Both the position numbers and the translations under genes were made by a program. From SIG220 sp045615545 (GTDB taxonomy: Bacteria; Bacillota_I; Bacilli_A; RFN20; CAG-826), in assembly GCA_045615545.1 (NCBI GenBank), contig JAZLFA010000019.1, forward strand, positions 1 through 34,089: a stretch of 34,089 bases of DNA, written 5' to 3'. Positions 1-7,928 of this stretch are shown here, in pieces. Numbering within the stretch: the first letter of the stretch is position 1; each line of letters starts with the position of its first letter. The notes below the pieces were generated by a model that was not told where the DNA came from, made no database searches, and was given only the letters and a program-made list of their open reading frames with translations.

Positions 1-652
1 CGTTGCTAGAAAATGTCATTAAAGATTTGTTATATCTTTCTTCCAATATATCCAAATCTAACTTAGATAAGAATATCTTTGAATCTACGTCAAGCGCTTT
101 ACTTAATAGATAGATATTCTCATAAGAAGCGGTATATAAATACTTATTATCTCTAGTGTATTTTTCAATGGTGTTATAACTAATATTTGTTAATATTGAT
201 AATTTAGAAATGGAAAGAAATCTTGTTTTAATTAATCTTGATAACAATGTCTTTTCTTGTTCTTTTCTTTCATAAAAACTAAATAGACGATCTTCCCCTA
301 CTGTATGTAATGTTTCAAAAGAAGCATACATCGTTCCTAATGGAACAATCGTAAAAAGATAAGAAAAAGATTTATGATATTCAAAAAATAAATCTAAATA
401 ACTTTTACTTACCCAAAGATCTTTTACATTAATTTGCTCAATAATTCCATCAAAGCCAAAAGTCTCTTTAAATATTTCTTCTGGCATTTTATTAAATAAA
501 AAGGAGATTGAACTTTTTTCTAATTCTAAAATAATTGGACTATTTAGTAATCTATCTTGAATCGAAGAAGTAAGCATATTATTTAATGAACGTGATGAAA
601 GAATCTTGCCTAGCAATTGTTCAATTTCAGTTTTATAGTAAATACTAATCAT
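1..652 (-). CDS. Partial HTH (XRE-like) protein, 3' end beyond window
   Basis: An open frame runs from an ATG at 652 to the window edge (217 codons, no stop). The start has an AAGGA ribosome site nine bases upstream (661-666 region). The first ~130 residues match no family I recognise. Residues ~145-190 look like a Cro/C1-type helix-turn-helix: the run LSISKLSILTNISYNTIEKY fits helices 2 and 3, followed by a turn and a YENIYLLSKALDVD segment typical of XRE domains. An XRE domain this far from the N-terminus is unusual and suggests a sensor or partner domain in front of it. It lies just after the weak terminator that closes the second SipW locus, so it may regulate that locus, but this is inferred from position only. 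The gene is certain as an open frame; the HTH call is moderately sure. Confidence 0.7.
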   Translation of the reverse strand, partial: MISIYYKTEIEQLLGKILSSRSLNNMLTSSIQDRLLNSPIILELEKSSISFLFNKMPEEIFKETFGFDGIIEQINVKDLWVSKSYLDLFFEYHKSFSYLFTIVPLGTMYASFETLHTVGEDRLFSFYERKEQEKTLLSRLIKTRFLSISKLSILTNISYNTIEKYTRDNKYLYTASYENIYLLSKALDVDSKIFLSKLDLDILEERYNKSLMTFSSN

Positions 653-692
653 TGTTTTGGTTCCTTGTTAAAAAGGATTTTTAATTATAGAT

Positions 693-717
693 ATAAAAAA
701 ATGTTATCTTCATAACA
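693..717 (-). terminator. Probable intrinsic terminator of the 4097-776 operon
   Basis: On the minus strand a 6-bp stem (TGTTAT/ATAACA) with a GAAG tetraloop is followed by seven T. The stem is short and AT-rich, so termination may be partial and could let transcription run into the HTH gene at 652. Confidence 0.5.
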
Positions 718-775
718 CAATATTACTATTTTCATTATTATTTGTAAATCGTATTGAGGTACGATATTAAATCAA

Positions 776-1705
776 CTATGCCAAACTCGGATTTCCAATA
801 CGATGAGGCAAGAAACTATAAAAACAAGACATTGGATCGTCTTTTATATGTGCTTGAGTTACTCCGTAAATTTTTGCTCCAACAGGGAATGAATCTAAAT
901 CAGAATAACTACCGTCTTCATTGATTACATTCCTAGTAAGATATTTTCCAACTGATGGTGCACCATTTGTTCGACATAAACTTTTCCCACCACCAGGATT
1001 TTCAACCATTTCAAATTCTATTGTGTATCCTTGATACACCGCAACTTCTTTTATTAAAGCATTACTTAAATCTAGTGTAGAAGGACTTGTTTCTTTAATT
1101 GTTATTTCTCCTAAATATTTCACATCTAAAAGTTCGCCACCAATATATGTAAAATAAGAATTTTCAATAATTTCTTTAGGGATGAGACAATCATCTATTA
1201 ATCTAGTGGCTTTATTAGGAACAATATTCCCATAATCATAATTAACATGAAATTGCATACGACCCAATTGATTGTCAAAATTTGACAAAATTGTTGGTCT
1301 TAAAGAGGTGGTTAATTTAATAGGCATTCCATCTTCTCTCATAACATATGAATTTTCTATTCTCATTGAATAAGTTTCATTTTCAGTAATAAAAGTTAGT
1401 TTTTGATAACTACCACCGGCAATCATATAAGTTTCCAGTTCGCCTTTACTTTCATTCAAAAACTTAAGGTTATATTCAATATCCTCAACTTCACACCCCT
1501 CATAGATACCTTTAATTCGAGTACCGGGCATAGTGCCGATAACACCATATTCAACAACAACTTTCTTGACGTTATCTTTATTTAGAGAGCTAATCCACTC
1601 AATAGAGTCTCGAATATAGAAATCACCATATTGTTCCGCTTTGTTACAAGAAAATAGCCCTAATGCGCTGATAACCACTAATAATGTAGTAAATAACCTT
1701 TTCAT
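776..1705 (-). CDS. Surface lipoprotein of unknown function in SipW locus 2
   Basis: This 309-residue protein has a type II signal peptide: a charged start (MKR), a hydrophobic core and a lipobox LFSC with Cys at residue 20. It should be acylated and displayed on the outer face of the membrane. The rest is soluble and mixed alpha/beta, with no motif I can assign to a family. Its ATG directly follows the TAA of the upstream SipW-like peptidase (1706), so translation is coupled and the two products probably work together. Unlike most lipoproteins here it lacks a Ser-rich linker after the lipobox. It is the last gene of a three-gene operon (substrate, peptidase, lipoprotein). An anchor or assembly factor for the secreted subunit is possible but is inference only. 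Confidence 0.85.
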   Translation of the reverse strand: MKRLFTTLLVVISALGLFSCNKAEQYGDFYIRDSIEWISSLNKDNVKKVVVEYGVIGTMPGTRIKGIYEGCEVEDIEYNLKFLNESKGELETYMIAGGSYQKLTFITENETYSMRIENSYVMREDGMPIKLTTSLRPTILSNFDNQLGRMQFHVNYDYGNIVPNKATRLIDDCLIPKEIIENSYFTYIGGELLDVKYLGEITIKETSPSTLDLSNALIKEVAVYQGYTIEFEMVENPGGGKSLCRTNGAPSVGKYLTRNVINEDGSYSDLDSFPVGAKIYGVTQAHIKDDPMSCFYSFLPHRIGNPSLA

Positions 1706-2725
1706 TTATTTTTTAACAGCCTTTTCCTTATTGTATTTTTTATTCTTTAATATATCAACTACCAATATTAAGATTGCAAGAAATGCAAACATCAAGCCAC
1801 CCCAAATAGATCCAAGATACCTAAGAGGATATCCCATACCTGGAGCATTACCAACTACGATAGCTTGTAAATCTGCATATGTCGACCAGCCGTCATCATC
1901 TTTAGCGGCATCACCGCGTGTTTTATAGATATATTGTTTGTTAAATACTTGAGTGTAAGACACTTCGTCATCCACAGAAGGAATTAAATTATTTACATCC
2001 ACATCAAATTCGCCCATCTTAGAATCAACATGAAAACCTGTAACAATCTCTCTACTATAATCATAGATTGAAGAGTGAGATATTTTTATTGAACCACGCT
2101 GAGAAGAATCTCTTTTAATTTTATATGTAGTGAAATAACCACCATACTCATCTTTAGTTTGACTTATTTCTGGTGTATATAAATTATCCACTACATAGAA
2201 ATTAAATTTACCAAACTTATCACTTAATGAATAAGTTGTAAACGTCATAGTAGTAAAAGTAATATCATTTGTTAATAATTGAGATTCTACTTCTTTTAAA
2301 GAAACGCCATTTTGTTCATTAATCTTTGCTAAGGAAGAATAGGTAAAAGTAACTTTTTCGGAGTAATTAGTATCGATTTCCACTACCCTATGCATATTTG
2401 TACCAATTATTTTATCGGTATAGATAACTACATCATGTTCTTTTATTTCCTCTGATTTAGGGAGTGGCTTAGATATCGCTAAATCAAATGGTTTAAATTG
2501 ATTATTATCATCTTTTAAAAAATCAGCATGAGCGGCATTCTTAGTTGCCATTGAATCAGTTAAAACTACATCATATCGATTACCAAAAATAGTAAATGAA
2601 GAACCATTTAATCTAATAATGAGGCAAGAAAGAGAACAAATAAAAAGAAAAATCACAATTACATATGTAATAATATCGATAGCAATTTTTGCCTTTGATT
2701 TATTTTCTCTAACTTCTTTTTCCAT
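1706..2725 (-). CDS. SipW-like signal peptidase I (S26B), with long insertion
   Basis: A 339-residue membrane protease of the SipW/ER type, which uses Ser-His-Asp instead of the bacterial Ser-Lys dyad. It should remove signal peptides from exported proteins on the outer membrane face. Visible are an N-terminal membrane segment (~13-37), the nucleophile box DVVLTDSM with Ser58, the NMHRVVEI box with His112, a GDAAKDDD box with Asp272 and Asp276-278, and a C-terminal membrane segment (~304-326). About 155 residues lie between the His and Asp boxes, against about 20 in the 222-residue paralog at 7216-7884. The two share the run FG-x-R-x-DVVLTDSM. It lies 46 bases after the TasA-like gene, its likely substrate, across an AAGGGAG/CTCCCTT hairpin. 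No Shine-Dalgarno is evident next to its ATG. SipW-type assignment is confident; substrate choice is inferred from neighbourhood. Confidence 0.88.
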   Translation of the reverse strand: MEKEVRENKSKAKIAIDIITYVIVIFLFICSLSCLIIRLNGSSFTIFGNRYDVVLTDSMATKNAAHADFLKDDNNQFKPFDLAISKPLPKSEEIKEHDVVIYTDKIIGTNMHRVVEIDTNYSEKVTFTYSSLAKINEQNGVSLKEVESQLLTNDITFTTMTFTTYSLSDKFGKFNFYVVDNLYTPEISQTKDEYGGYFTTYKIKRDSSQRGSIKISHSSIYDYSREIVTGFHVDSKMGEFDVDVNNLIPSVDDEVSYTQVFNKQYIYKTRGDAAKDDDGWSTYADLQAIVVGNAPGMGYPLRYLGSIWGGLMFAFLAILILVVDILKNKKYNKEKAVKK

Positions 2726-2736
2726 TGATACACAAA

Positions 2737-2758
2737 AAGGGAGAGAAAACCCTCCCTT
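2737..2758 (-). terminator. Intercistronic hairpin / attenuator before peptidase gene
   Basis: On the minus strand a 7-bp stem (AAGGGAG/CTCCCTT) with an 8-base loop is followed by five T in all. It sits between the TasA-like gene and the peptidase gene. It may terminate some transcripts or protect the upstream message, giving more substrate than enzyme. Confidence 0.55.
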
Positions 2759-2771
2759 AATTTATAAAGTT

Positions 2772-4097
2772 TTAGCCTTGTTGGACAGGCAATCCAAGTG
2801 TTACGAAGTTTTCGTTTTCACCATTAAGGTATAAATGAACTGTATGAGCCCCTACACCTTCATCACCTATTACAATGTTACCATCTGTATCGACTTCAAA
2901 ACCACAATGTTCCCATGGTGTCTTTGTGGAATACCAAACAGTTTTATTGGAATTACAAACTTTGAAATTTTCACCTTTTGTGAATGTATATTCAAATGTG
3001 TATTCATCATCATTAACTTTAGTCATAAGATTTGCAACTGAAATATCCCATGCACCTAAACCTTCAGAATCACCAATTAAATAATAACCCCAAACAAGAT
3101 CAGTAGCTGGTTTTTTACTCCAAGTACCTTCATATTTACCAGCAGTTTCGCCTTCTTGAACAGGAGTGCTGTTTTTGGTAAATGATGCTTTAGCAGCGCT
3201 TCTTTGTTCTGCGCCAATTGTGAGGTCAACAGTTTGCCAGACTTGTGTTTCTTCTGTAGCTGGTGCAACAACAGCTCTTTCACTGAAGATAATGGTTTCG
3301 TATTCAATGTCTAGTTCGTAGGAATAATAGCCATTACTTAAATCGTTCATAAGTTTTCCAGGCCATTCAGCATTTTTGTTAGTTTTTGACCATGCATAAC
3401 AATACATGCTCTTTCCTGGATCGCCAACTAAGTAAATAGTGCTTGATTCAACGATAGGGGTATCGCTGGATTTATTTAAATCCATTCCAACATAAACGAC
3501 ATCAGATGCAATTTCATCAAGATCTTTTGCATCGGTTGATCCGTCTAAGGAAACAACAACCCAAACTTTATATCCATCACTTGGAATAGTAAGTTTAGCA
3601 GAAGCCTTTTTCTCTTCATCAGCCTTTAATATGGATTCAATTGGGTCAATTTCTTCTGTTTCATGGCCTTCTTCAGTCTTTTTAGGAACTACAGCAATAC
3701 CATGTTCATCAACAGTAACTTCTTTGTTATAAACCTTTACTTCTAAAAGGTCGATTAAGTTAGCAGCATCATCCGCTTTAGGTGTTTCTGTTTGGTCAGT
3801 TAAACTAATATCGAATTGACCATATGGGAATACTGATCCATCATCAGTGTCTGCCTTTAAAATAACAGAACCAGCTAATCTTGGTTCGCCAGGTTTAAGG
3901 TTTTCAACATTAGCGAATGCTTTACTACCATAAGATAAAGTGACGTATTTTGTTTCATCAGGTCCTACTTGACCAGGTGATACCTTAATGCCAAATGGAT
4001 CTGCGTTATCTGTAACAGCCCATGCAGCAAATGTTCCTCCGACAATAGCAAAACCCATTGCCAAAGTAAGTAAGGTAAGTAATTTTTTACCTTTCAT
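2772..4097 (-). CDS. Secreted TasA-like protein with CBM26-like starch-binding module
   Basis: This 441-residue protein starts with a SipW-type signal: a hydrophobic core ending GGTFAAW, then VTDNADPFGIKV, the pattern shared with 7929-9233 and 5961-7223. No lipobox or LPXTG is present. Residues ~45-210 resemble the TasA/camelysin beta-sandwich, including an NLKPGE turn and a DVVYVGMDLN strand. Residues ~215-310 look like CBM26: YCYAW, AEWPGKLM, then YETIIFSE and QTVDLT. Residues ~325-435 form a second beta domain (YYLIGDSEGLGAWD... FKVCNSNKTVWY) reminiscent of SusE/SusF-type modules. It is 28 bases longer in open frame terms of seven residues than its paralog and has the same three-domain order. 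It has a good AAAGGA ribosome site and a TATAAT promoter. Secretion by the adjacent peptidase and fibre formation are inferred. Confidence 0.87.
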   Translation of the reverse strand: MKGKKLLTLLTLAMGFAIVGGTFAAWAVTDNADPFGIKVSPGQVGPDETKYVTLSYGSKAFANVENLKPGEPRLAGSVILKADTDDGSVFPYGQFDISLTDQTETPKADDAANLIDLLEVKVYNKEVTVDEHGIAVVPKKTEEGHETEEIDPIESILKADEEKKASAKLTIPSDGYKVWVVVSLDGSTDAKDLDEIASDVVYVGMDLNKSSDTPIVESSTIYLVGDPGKSMYCYAWSKTNKNAEWPGKLMNDLSNGYYSYELDIEYETIIFSERAVVAPATEETQVWQTVDLTIGAEQRSAAKASFTKNSTPVQEGETAGKYEGTWSKKPATDLVWGYYLIGDSEGLGAWDISVANLMTKVNDDEYTFEYTFTKGENFKVCNSNKTVWYSTKTPWEHCGFEVDTDGNIVIGDEGVGAHTVHLYLNGENENFVTLGLPVQQG

Positions 4098-4116
4098 TAT
4101 TTATGTATCCTTTCTC

Positions 4117-4136
4117 AAGCATCTAAACGATTGCTC
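4117..4136 (-). promoter_or_regulatory. 5'-UTR stem-loop shared with the 9233 transcript
   Basis: The minus-strand RNA can form AGCA plus TC pairing with GA plus TGCT, with one bulged A on the 5' arm, a GTTTA loop and an extra G-U pair at the base. It stands directly before the AGAAAGGA ribosome site. The design (single 5' bulge two pairs below a GTTTR loop) matches the element at 9251-9272, although the stem bases differ. Confidence 0.45.
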
Positions 4137-4149
4137 TCATTATGCTTTA

Positions 4150-4179
4150 ATTATACATTAATCACTAAAAACAAGTAAA
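4150..4179 (-). promoter_or_regulatory. Sigma-A-type promoter for TasA-like operon (4097-776)
   Basis: On the minus strand a perfect TATAAT (4150-4155) has TTTACT (4174-4179) 18 bases upstream. Transcription would start near 4143, giving a leader of about 45 bases that carries the stem-loop at 4117-4136. The -35 box is weak. Confidence 0.6.
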
Positions 4180-4189
4180 TAACTAAATT

Positions 4190-4216
4190 TGAAATAAAGC
4201 ACGCTTTTAGCGTGCT
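4190..4216 (-). terminator. Intrinsic terminator of the 9233-4243 operon
   Basis: A 7-bp GC-rich stem (AGCACGC/GCGTGCT) with a TAAAA loop is followed by TTTATTT on the minus strand. It lies 27 bases after the stop of the beta-helix lipoprotein gene and separates the two SipW loci. Confidence 0.85.
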
Positions 4217-4242
4217 ATTACTATCAATATCAAATAGAGATA

Positions 4243-5958
4243 TTATTTACTTCTTTCAAAGAAAGAATAACCACCAACAGCGTCCTTTGGCGAAGAAGCT
4301 GTACACTTTTCGTAGATTACTTTATCTAATGAAATATGAGCTATATTATTTGTGCTCTTATTAGGATCGCGATTTAAGTCAACATATCTAAAGCCATAAC
4401 CATAAACATTATTACCTTCTGAATACGCGACTAAGCGAGTGCCAGAGATACTAACAATTGGAGAAGAATAAGTAGATTGTTCACTACGTCTATCTAATAC
4501 AATTACTGCATCTGTAGAAGAATAAATGTATTTATCATAAAGCGGATTAGGTGTTTCTAAATAGGCTAATATGCCATCAACCACCATTTGATTAGTGACA
4601 AAACAAGGAGATTGTTCTTCATCAAAGAAGAACTTAGAGGAAATCTTTCCACCACTAATGTTTACTTCTCCACCATTAATAGCAACACAACCATTAATTG
4701 TGCAATCAATTATCTGATAATTAGCTTTTTGAGTTGCAACAGCCACTAACCTTGCGTTAATTGTGTCATTATTAATTTTGAGCCTAGCTCCACCACATTC
4801 TAATGCATCTAATATGCCATAGCCTCTTTGGGCTCTAGAATTCAAAACACAGTTTGTTACTCTAGCAGTTTTTGCACTTTCAACAAAAACACAAGATGGA
4901 TAAACATTTAAGTGATCACGTAAATCGTAATCAATTGTAGAAATGGTACCATTTTTTATTGCTACAATGCCATTAGAGTTATTAACTGCAATAATGTCGC
5001 CTCTATGCGTTGTCGTTTCAATCTTGTGGTTATTTAGATCTAACTCAATCGGATAAGCAGAATTTAATCCAATTCGAGAACTTGAAATCGAAATATCAGC
5101 ATTTAGTTTTATTGATGAATAGTTCGCCTCACCAGTACCAATAGCGATAACAGCCGTTGTTAGTTCTGACAACGTAGCAACACTTCTAGTTTGGAAACTT
5201 ACATATTTGTGTGTTTTCAAATTAGATGGATATTCAATACCATTTTCAATAGTATAAATTACAACTTTTTCACTAGCCAAATCGTATCCAAAGAATTTAT
5301 CAGTCTCAAATTTGAGTTCTGGATCAAAGTTTTTGCTATATAAATATTCTTTAATTTCAAATACATCAAAGAATGATTTTCCTGCTAATTCCTCATTCAT
5401 ATCATCACAGCAAGCTTCATAACCTAATGCTGGTATATCATCTATATAGGAATATGAACAAACTGTACATGTATATTTAATAGTTCCTTTTGTAGAATAA
5501 GTTGGTTCAGTAACAACTTTACCACTATCATATTCGTGAGCACCAAAATTTAATTTTGCTCCATCATGAGCTACGCATTCGTGCCAGTGATTATTTTCAT
5601 CATGTGACCATTTTTCTTCAGGAACATGTTCATGCCCTTCACTAGAAGAACTAGAGGGAGTTGGTTTAATTGAAGATGAACTTGGAGAAGGTGGAACTAC
5701 ACTACTAGAACTTGGTTCAGGCTTTATTGTGCTTGAGCTAGGATCTGGTGCAATAGTTGATGAACTAATAGGTTCAGGCTTTTCACTACTAGAACTTGGT
5801 TCAGGCGTAACGCTACTAGAACTTGGTTCAGGAGTAACGCTGCTACTAATAGGAGTGGTTGTGGACGAAGAAAGTGAGGAACTAGAAGTATCCCTTTTAA
5901 CACTACAACCACAGAGTAATATCGCTATTGATGTAAAAATTAACAATTTCTTATTCAT
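4243..5958 (-). CDS. Lipoprotein with Ser/Pro repeat stalk and beta-helix domain
   Basis: A 571-residue surface lipoprotein with lipobox LCGC (Cys18). Residues ~37-107 form a stalk of about six 9-residue repeats of the type PEPSSSSVT. Residues ~110-178 hold a His/Cys-rich module (HWHEC, then YTCTVCSYSY) of a kind common in gut Firmicute adhesins; the CxxC and His residues suggest a metal-stabilised fold. Residues ~285-480 show short repeating strands (IAVNNSNGIVAIKNGTIS, ARVTNCVLNSR, YQIIDCTINGC, GEVNISGGKI) typical of a right-handed parallel beta-helix, as in pectate-lyase-like surface proteins. I see no catalytic triad, so binding or scaffolding is as likely as hydrolysis. The gene starts two bases after 5961-7223, so the two are cotranscribed. 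Last gene of its operon. Confidence 0.85.
   Translation of the reverse strand: MNKKLLIFTSIAILLCGCSVKRDTSSSSLSSSTTTPISSSVTPEPSSSSVTPEPSSSSEKPEPISSSTIAPDPSSSTIKPEPSSSSVVPPSPSSSSIKPTPSSSSSEGHEHVPEEKWSHDENNHWHECVAHDGAKLNFGAHEYDSGKVVTEPTYSTKGTIKYTCTVCSYSYIDDIPALGYEACCDDMNEELAGKSFFDVFEIKEYLYSKNFDPELKFETDKFFGYDLASEKVVIYTIENGIEYPSNLKTHKYVSFQTRSVATLSELTTAVIAIGTGEANYSSIKLNADISISSSRIGLNSAYPIELDLNNHKIETTTHRGDIIAVNNSNGIVAIKNGTISTIDYDLRDHLNVYPSCVFVESAKTARVTNCVLNSRAQRGYGILDALECGGARLKINNDTINARLVAVATQKANYQIIDCTINGCVAINGGEVNISGGKISSKFFFDEEQSPCFVTNQMVVDGILAYLETPNPLYDKYIYSSTDAVIVLDRRSEQSTYSSPIVSISGTRLVAYSEGNNVYGYGFRYVDLNRDPNKSTNNIAHISLDKVIYEKCTASSPKDAVGGYSFFERSK
5640..5850 (-). repeat. 27-nt tandem repeats coding a Pro-Glu-Ser stalk
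   Basis: Within the beta-helix lipoprotein gene, about six degenerate 27-base units encode (E/D)P(S)nVTP-like 9-residue repeats. Adjacent units around 5800-5850 are nearly identical. Because the unit is a multiple of three, slippage would change stalk length without breaking the frame. Confidence 0.7.
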
Positions 5959-5960
5959 AA

Positions 5961-7223
5961 TTAACTATTTTTACTAATGGAAACTCCACTAAATTTATTT
6001 CCTGACCACGAACTATAAGTAGAAGTAATTGTATATTCTCCAGCCTCAGTTGGGAGATTAGATTTAATATCTTCAGATTGTTTGACGGTAGAATCTTGAT
6101 TAAACATGATTATCATTAAATCCAAAGGAAGAGAAGAATCAATCTCAATGTAATATTTATCTCCGGAAACCAGGGTCATATTTGATTCTGCACCGCTATC
6201 AAAAATACCATTAGATACATATTCACCATCGTTACAGTGATAATATAATCTAGGTTTTGTTGCAGCAGGAGACCACCCAGAAGGAACTGAGAAATAAATT
6301 TTAAAGTATGTACCCACTGATGGATCCCACCCACCAAGAGCCAGTTTTGGCATTTGAACAGTATTTAAGTCAAAACTAATAGTCTTTGATTGATATTTAA
6401 CATTGGACCAAGTATTATCTGGCATAGTACCTTCTTTTAGTAGTCCAAAAATAACTTCTTTTGCATTATAAGGTCCATAACAATAAGAGGTTCCATCACC
6501 CAAGGATGATAAAGCCTTATCACCAAGTACATCTCCACCACTAAAGAAGTGGGCAAATGAATTCTTTGATTTCCAATTATCTCCCAAAGATAATGTTAAA
6601 TATTTTTCAACAAACCATTTACTAATATCCTTAGCATTATTCTTATTCCACTGAGCTTGATGCCCGTCACACACTAATGCATAATCACCGTCATGTATCA
6701 AAGTAAGAGGAGAAGATACAGTATCTTCTAATGCAAGCTTGCCATATACATATGTACCTAAATTAATAACATCATCCTTTTTAAGTGAAATATTATTATT
6801 TAAATCCCATTTATTTGGAAGGTGAATAGCATCACCACTATTAACTGTATAGCCATAAGAAGTAAATCTAGCATAATAATTCATATCTGTAGTAACTTCA
6901 GTTGATAATATCGTTGAGTTAGAAACTGTTGTAAACGACGTATTATCGCTTGCCCAGTTATTAAATGTGTATCCAGTCAAAGCTGGTGAAGCAGGGAGTG
7001 CATCAATACATTCTCCATCTTTCACTTCGCTAGTGCTAATAACTTGATCATCAGCGCCATAGAAAGTTACTGTATGTTTAACATCATCACTTGGAATAAT
7101 TCTTACTCCGAATTCATTGGCATCATCACGAACCAAAAAACTAGCAAAAGTATTACCAATGAGACATCCCACAGTAAGTATAGCTGCTAATGACAATATA
7201 ATAGTTTTGCTAGTTCTATTCAT
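5961..7223 (-). CDS. Secreted SipW-type-signal protein with InlB-like repeat
   Basis: About 420 residues. From the ATG at 7223 the protein begins MNRTSKT and has a hydrophobic core ending GNTFASF, then VRDDANEFGVRI, the same signal pattern as the two TasA-like proteins. Residues ~45-125 match a Listeria-Bacteroides (InlB B) repeat: VTFYGADDQVI, LTGYTFNNWASDN, then MNYYARFTSYG. The rest is a beta-rich domain with the runs DYALVCDGHQAQWNKNN and FKIYFSVPSGWSP, the latter resembling the opening strand of CBM25/26 modules. Two starts are possible: this ATG, which overlaps the upstream peptidase stop by eight bases, or an in-frame GTG at 7235. Neither has a strong ribosome site, so coupling to the peptidase is likely. 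Probably a minor or tip subunit processed by the same peptidase (inferred). Confidence 0.83.
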   Translation of the reverse strand: MNRTSKTIILSLAAILTVGCLIGNTFASFLVRDDANEFGVRIIPSDDVKHTVTFYGADDQVISTSEVKDGECIDALPASPALTGYTFNNWASDNTSFTTVSNSTILSTEVTTDMNYYARFTSYGYTVNSGDAIHLPNKWDLNNNISLKKDDVINLGTYVYGKLALEDTVSSPLTLIHDGDYALVCDGHQAQWNKNNAKDISKWFVEKYLTLSLGDNWKSKNSFAHFFSGGDVLGDKALSSLGDGTSYCYGPYNAKEVIFGLLKEGTMPDNTWSNVKYQSKTISFDLNTVQMPKLALGGWDPSVGTYFKIYFSVPSGWSPAATKPRLYYHCNDGEYVSNGIFDSGAESNMTLVSGDKYYIEIDSSLPLDLMIIMFNQDSTVKQSEDIKSNLPTEAGEYTITSTYSSWSGNKFSGVSISKNS

Positions 7224-7884
7224 TTTTCTTTTCACTCTTCTTGAGCGCTTTCTCTTGTTTCCTTTTCGTTCTTTCTTCTTTGCTAGGTAAATCTACCAAG
7301 AACGAATATAGGAAACATATTACCGCTAGTCCAATAATACATATCATTCCCCAGAATGATTGTAAGAATGCAACAAACACTCCTATTTGACCAGCATTTG
7401 ATGAAACCTTTGAAATTAATTGATCTCTTGTAAAGTTTCCATCTGTATAATTGGCTTTATCAGCCTTAATTGTGTACATAGTAAACCCATCTGCTTTACG
7501 TGTATAAATGTTGTAAATTCGATGAGTTAATTTCCCTAAGACGGTGTTTGAATATGTAACAATATCACCGACATTAAGTTCGGTGGATTCAGTTATTTTC
7601 GTTGAAACAATCAAATCATTAACTTTAATCTGATTATTCCATCCTTTTTCTTCATATTCTTTTTTATTGTCATTATGAACTTCACTCATTGAATCGGTGA
7701 GCACTACATCCATACGACTTCCGAATATAAAGAAGTCTTTTCCTTGAAATCGATAAGTAATTCCAATTGCAGCTACTACAAGAAGGATTAACCCCACTGT
7801 AATGCAGATAATATCGGATACTTTCGCCTTACCCTTTTTATTATCAGCTGCAGTATTATCTAATGATTTAACTTTCTTTTTCAT
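7216..7884 (-). CDS. SipW-like signal peptidase I (S26B)
   Basis: A compact 222-residue S26B-type peptidase. It has a basic N-terminus, a membrane segment (~23-44), the nucleophile box DVVLTDSM (Ser65), a VGDIVTY strand, the box KLTHRIYNI (His121), KADKANYTDG (Asp142, Asp148) in place of the usual GDAN..D, a C-terminal membrane segment (~168-192) and a Lys/Arg-rich cytoplasmic tail. The lysine of ordinary bacterial LepB is replaced by His, as in Bacillus SipW and eukaryotic SEC11. It lies between two genes with SipW-type signals (7929-9233 upstream, 5961-7223 downstream), which are its likely substrates; B. subtilis SipW processes TasA in the same way. No ribosome site is seen at the ATG; instead an 11-bp hairpin lies just upstream. 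The family call is secure. Confidence 0.9.
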   Translation of the reverse strand: MKKKVKSLDNTAADNKKGKAKVSDIICITVGLILLVVAAIGITYRFQGKDFFIFGSRMDVVLTDSMSEVHNDNKKEYEEKGWNNQIKVNDLIVSTKITESTELNVGDIVTYSNTVLGKLTHRIYNIYTRKADGFTMYTIKADKANYTDGNFTRDQLISKVSSNAGQIGVFVAFLQSFWGMICIIGLAVICFLYSFLVDLPSKEERTKRKQEKALKKSEKKNE

Positions 7885-7890
7885 GAATAA

Positions 7891-7916
7891 TTGGAGAGGG
7901 GAAAACCCCTCCCCAA
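7891..7916 (-). promoter_or_regulatory. Strong intercistronic hairpin before SipW-like gene
   Basis: On the minus strand two 11-base arms pair fully, with one G-U pair, around a TTTT loop (arms at 7891-7901 and 7906-7916). The wobble favours the RNA of this strand. No T-run follows, so it is not a normal terminator. It probably stabilises the upstream message or limits peptidase translation, since GGAGGGG in its 5' arm is the only ribosome-site-like sequence nearby. Confidence 0.65.
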
Positions 7917-7928
7917 TAAAATAAATTA

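Noticed and set aside
748..765. ATCGTA/TACGAT hairpin after the 776-1705 gene
   Set aside because: No T-run follows; the hairpin at 693-717 fits better as terminator.
5640..5850. Repeat cluster considered as CRISPR
   Set aside because: Units are back-to-back, in frame, without spacers, and code a Pro/Ser stalk.
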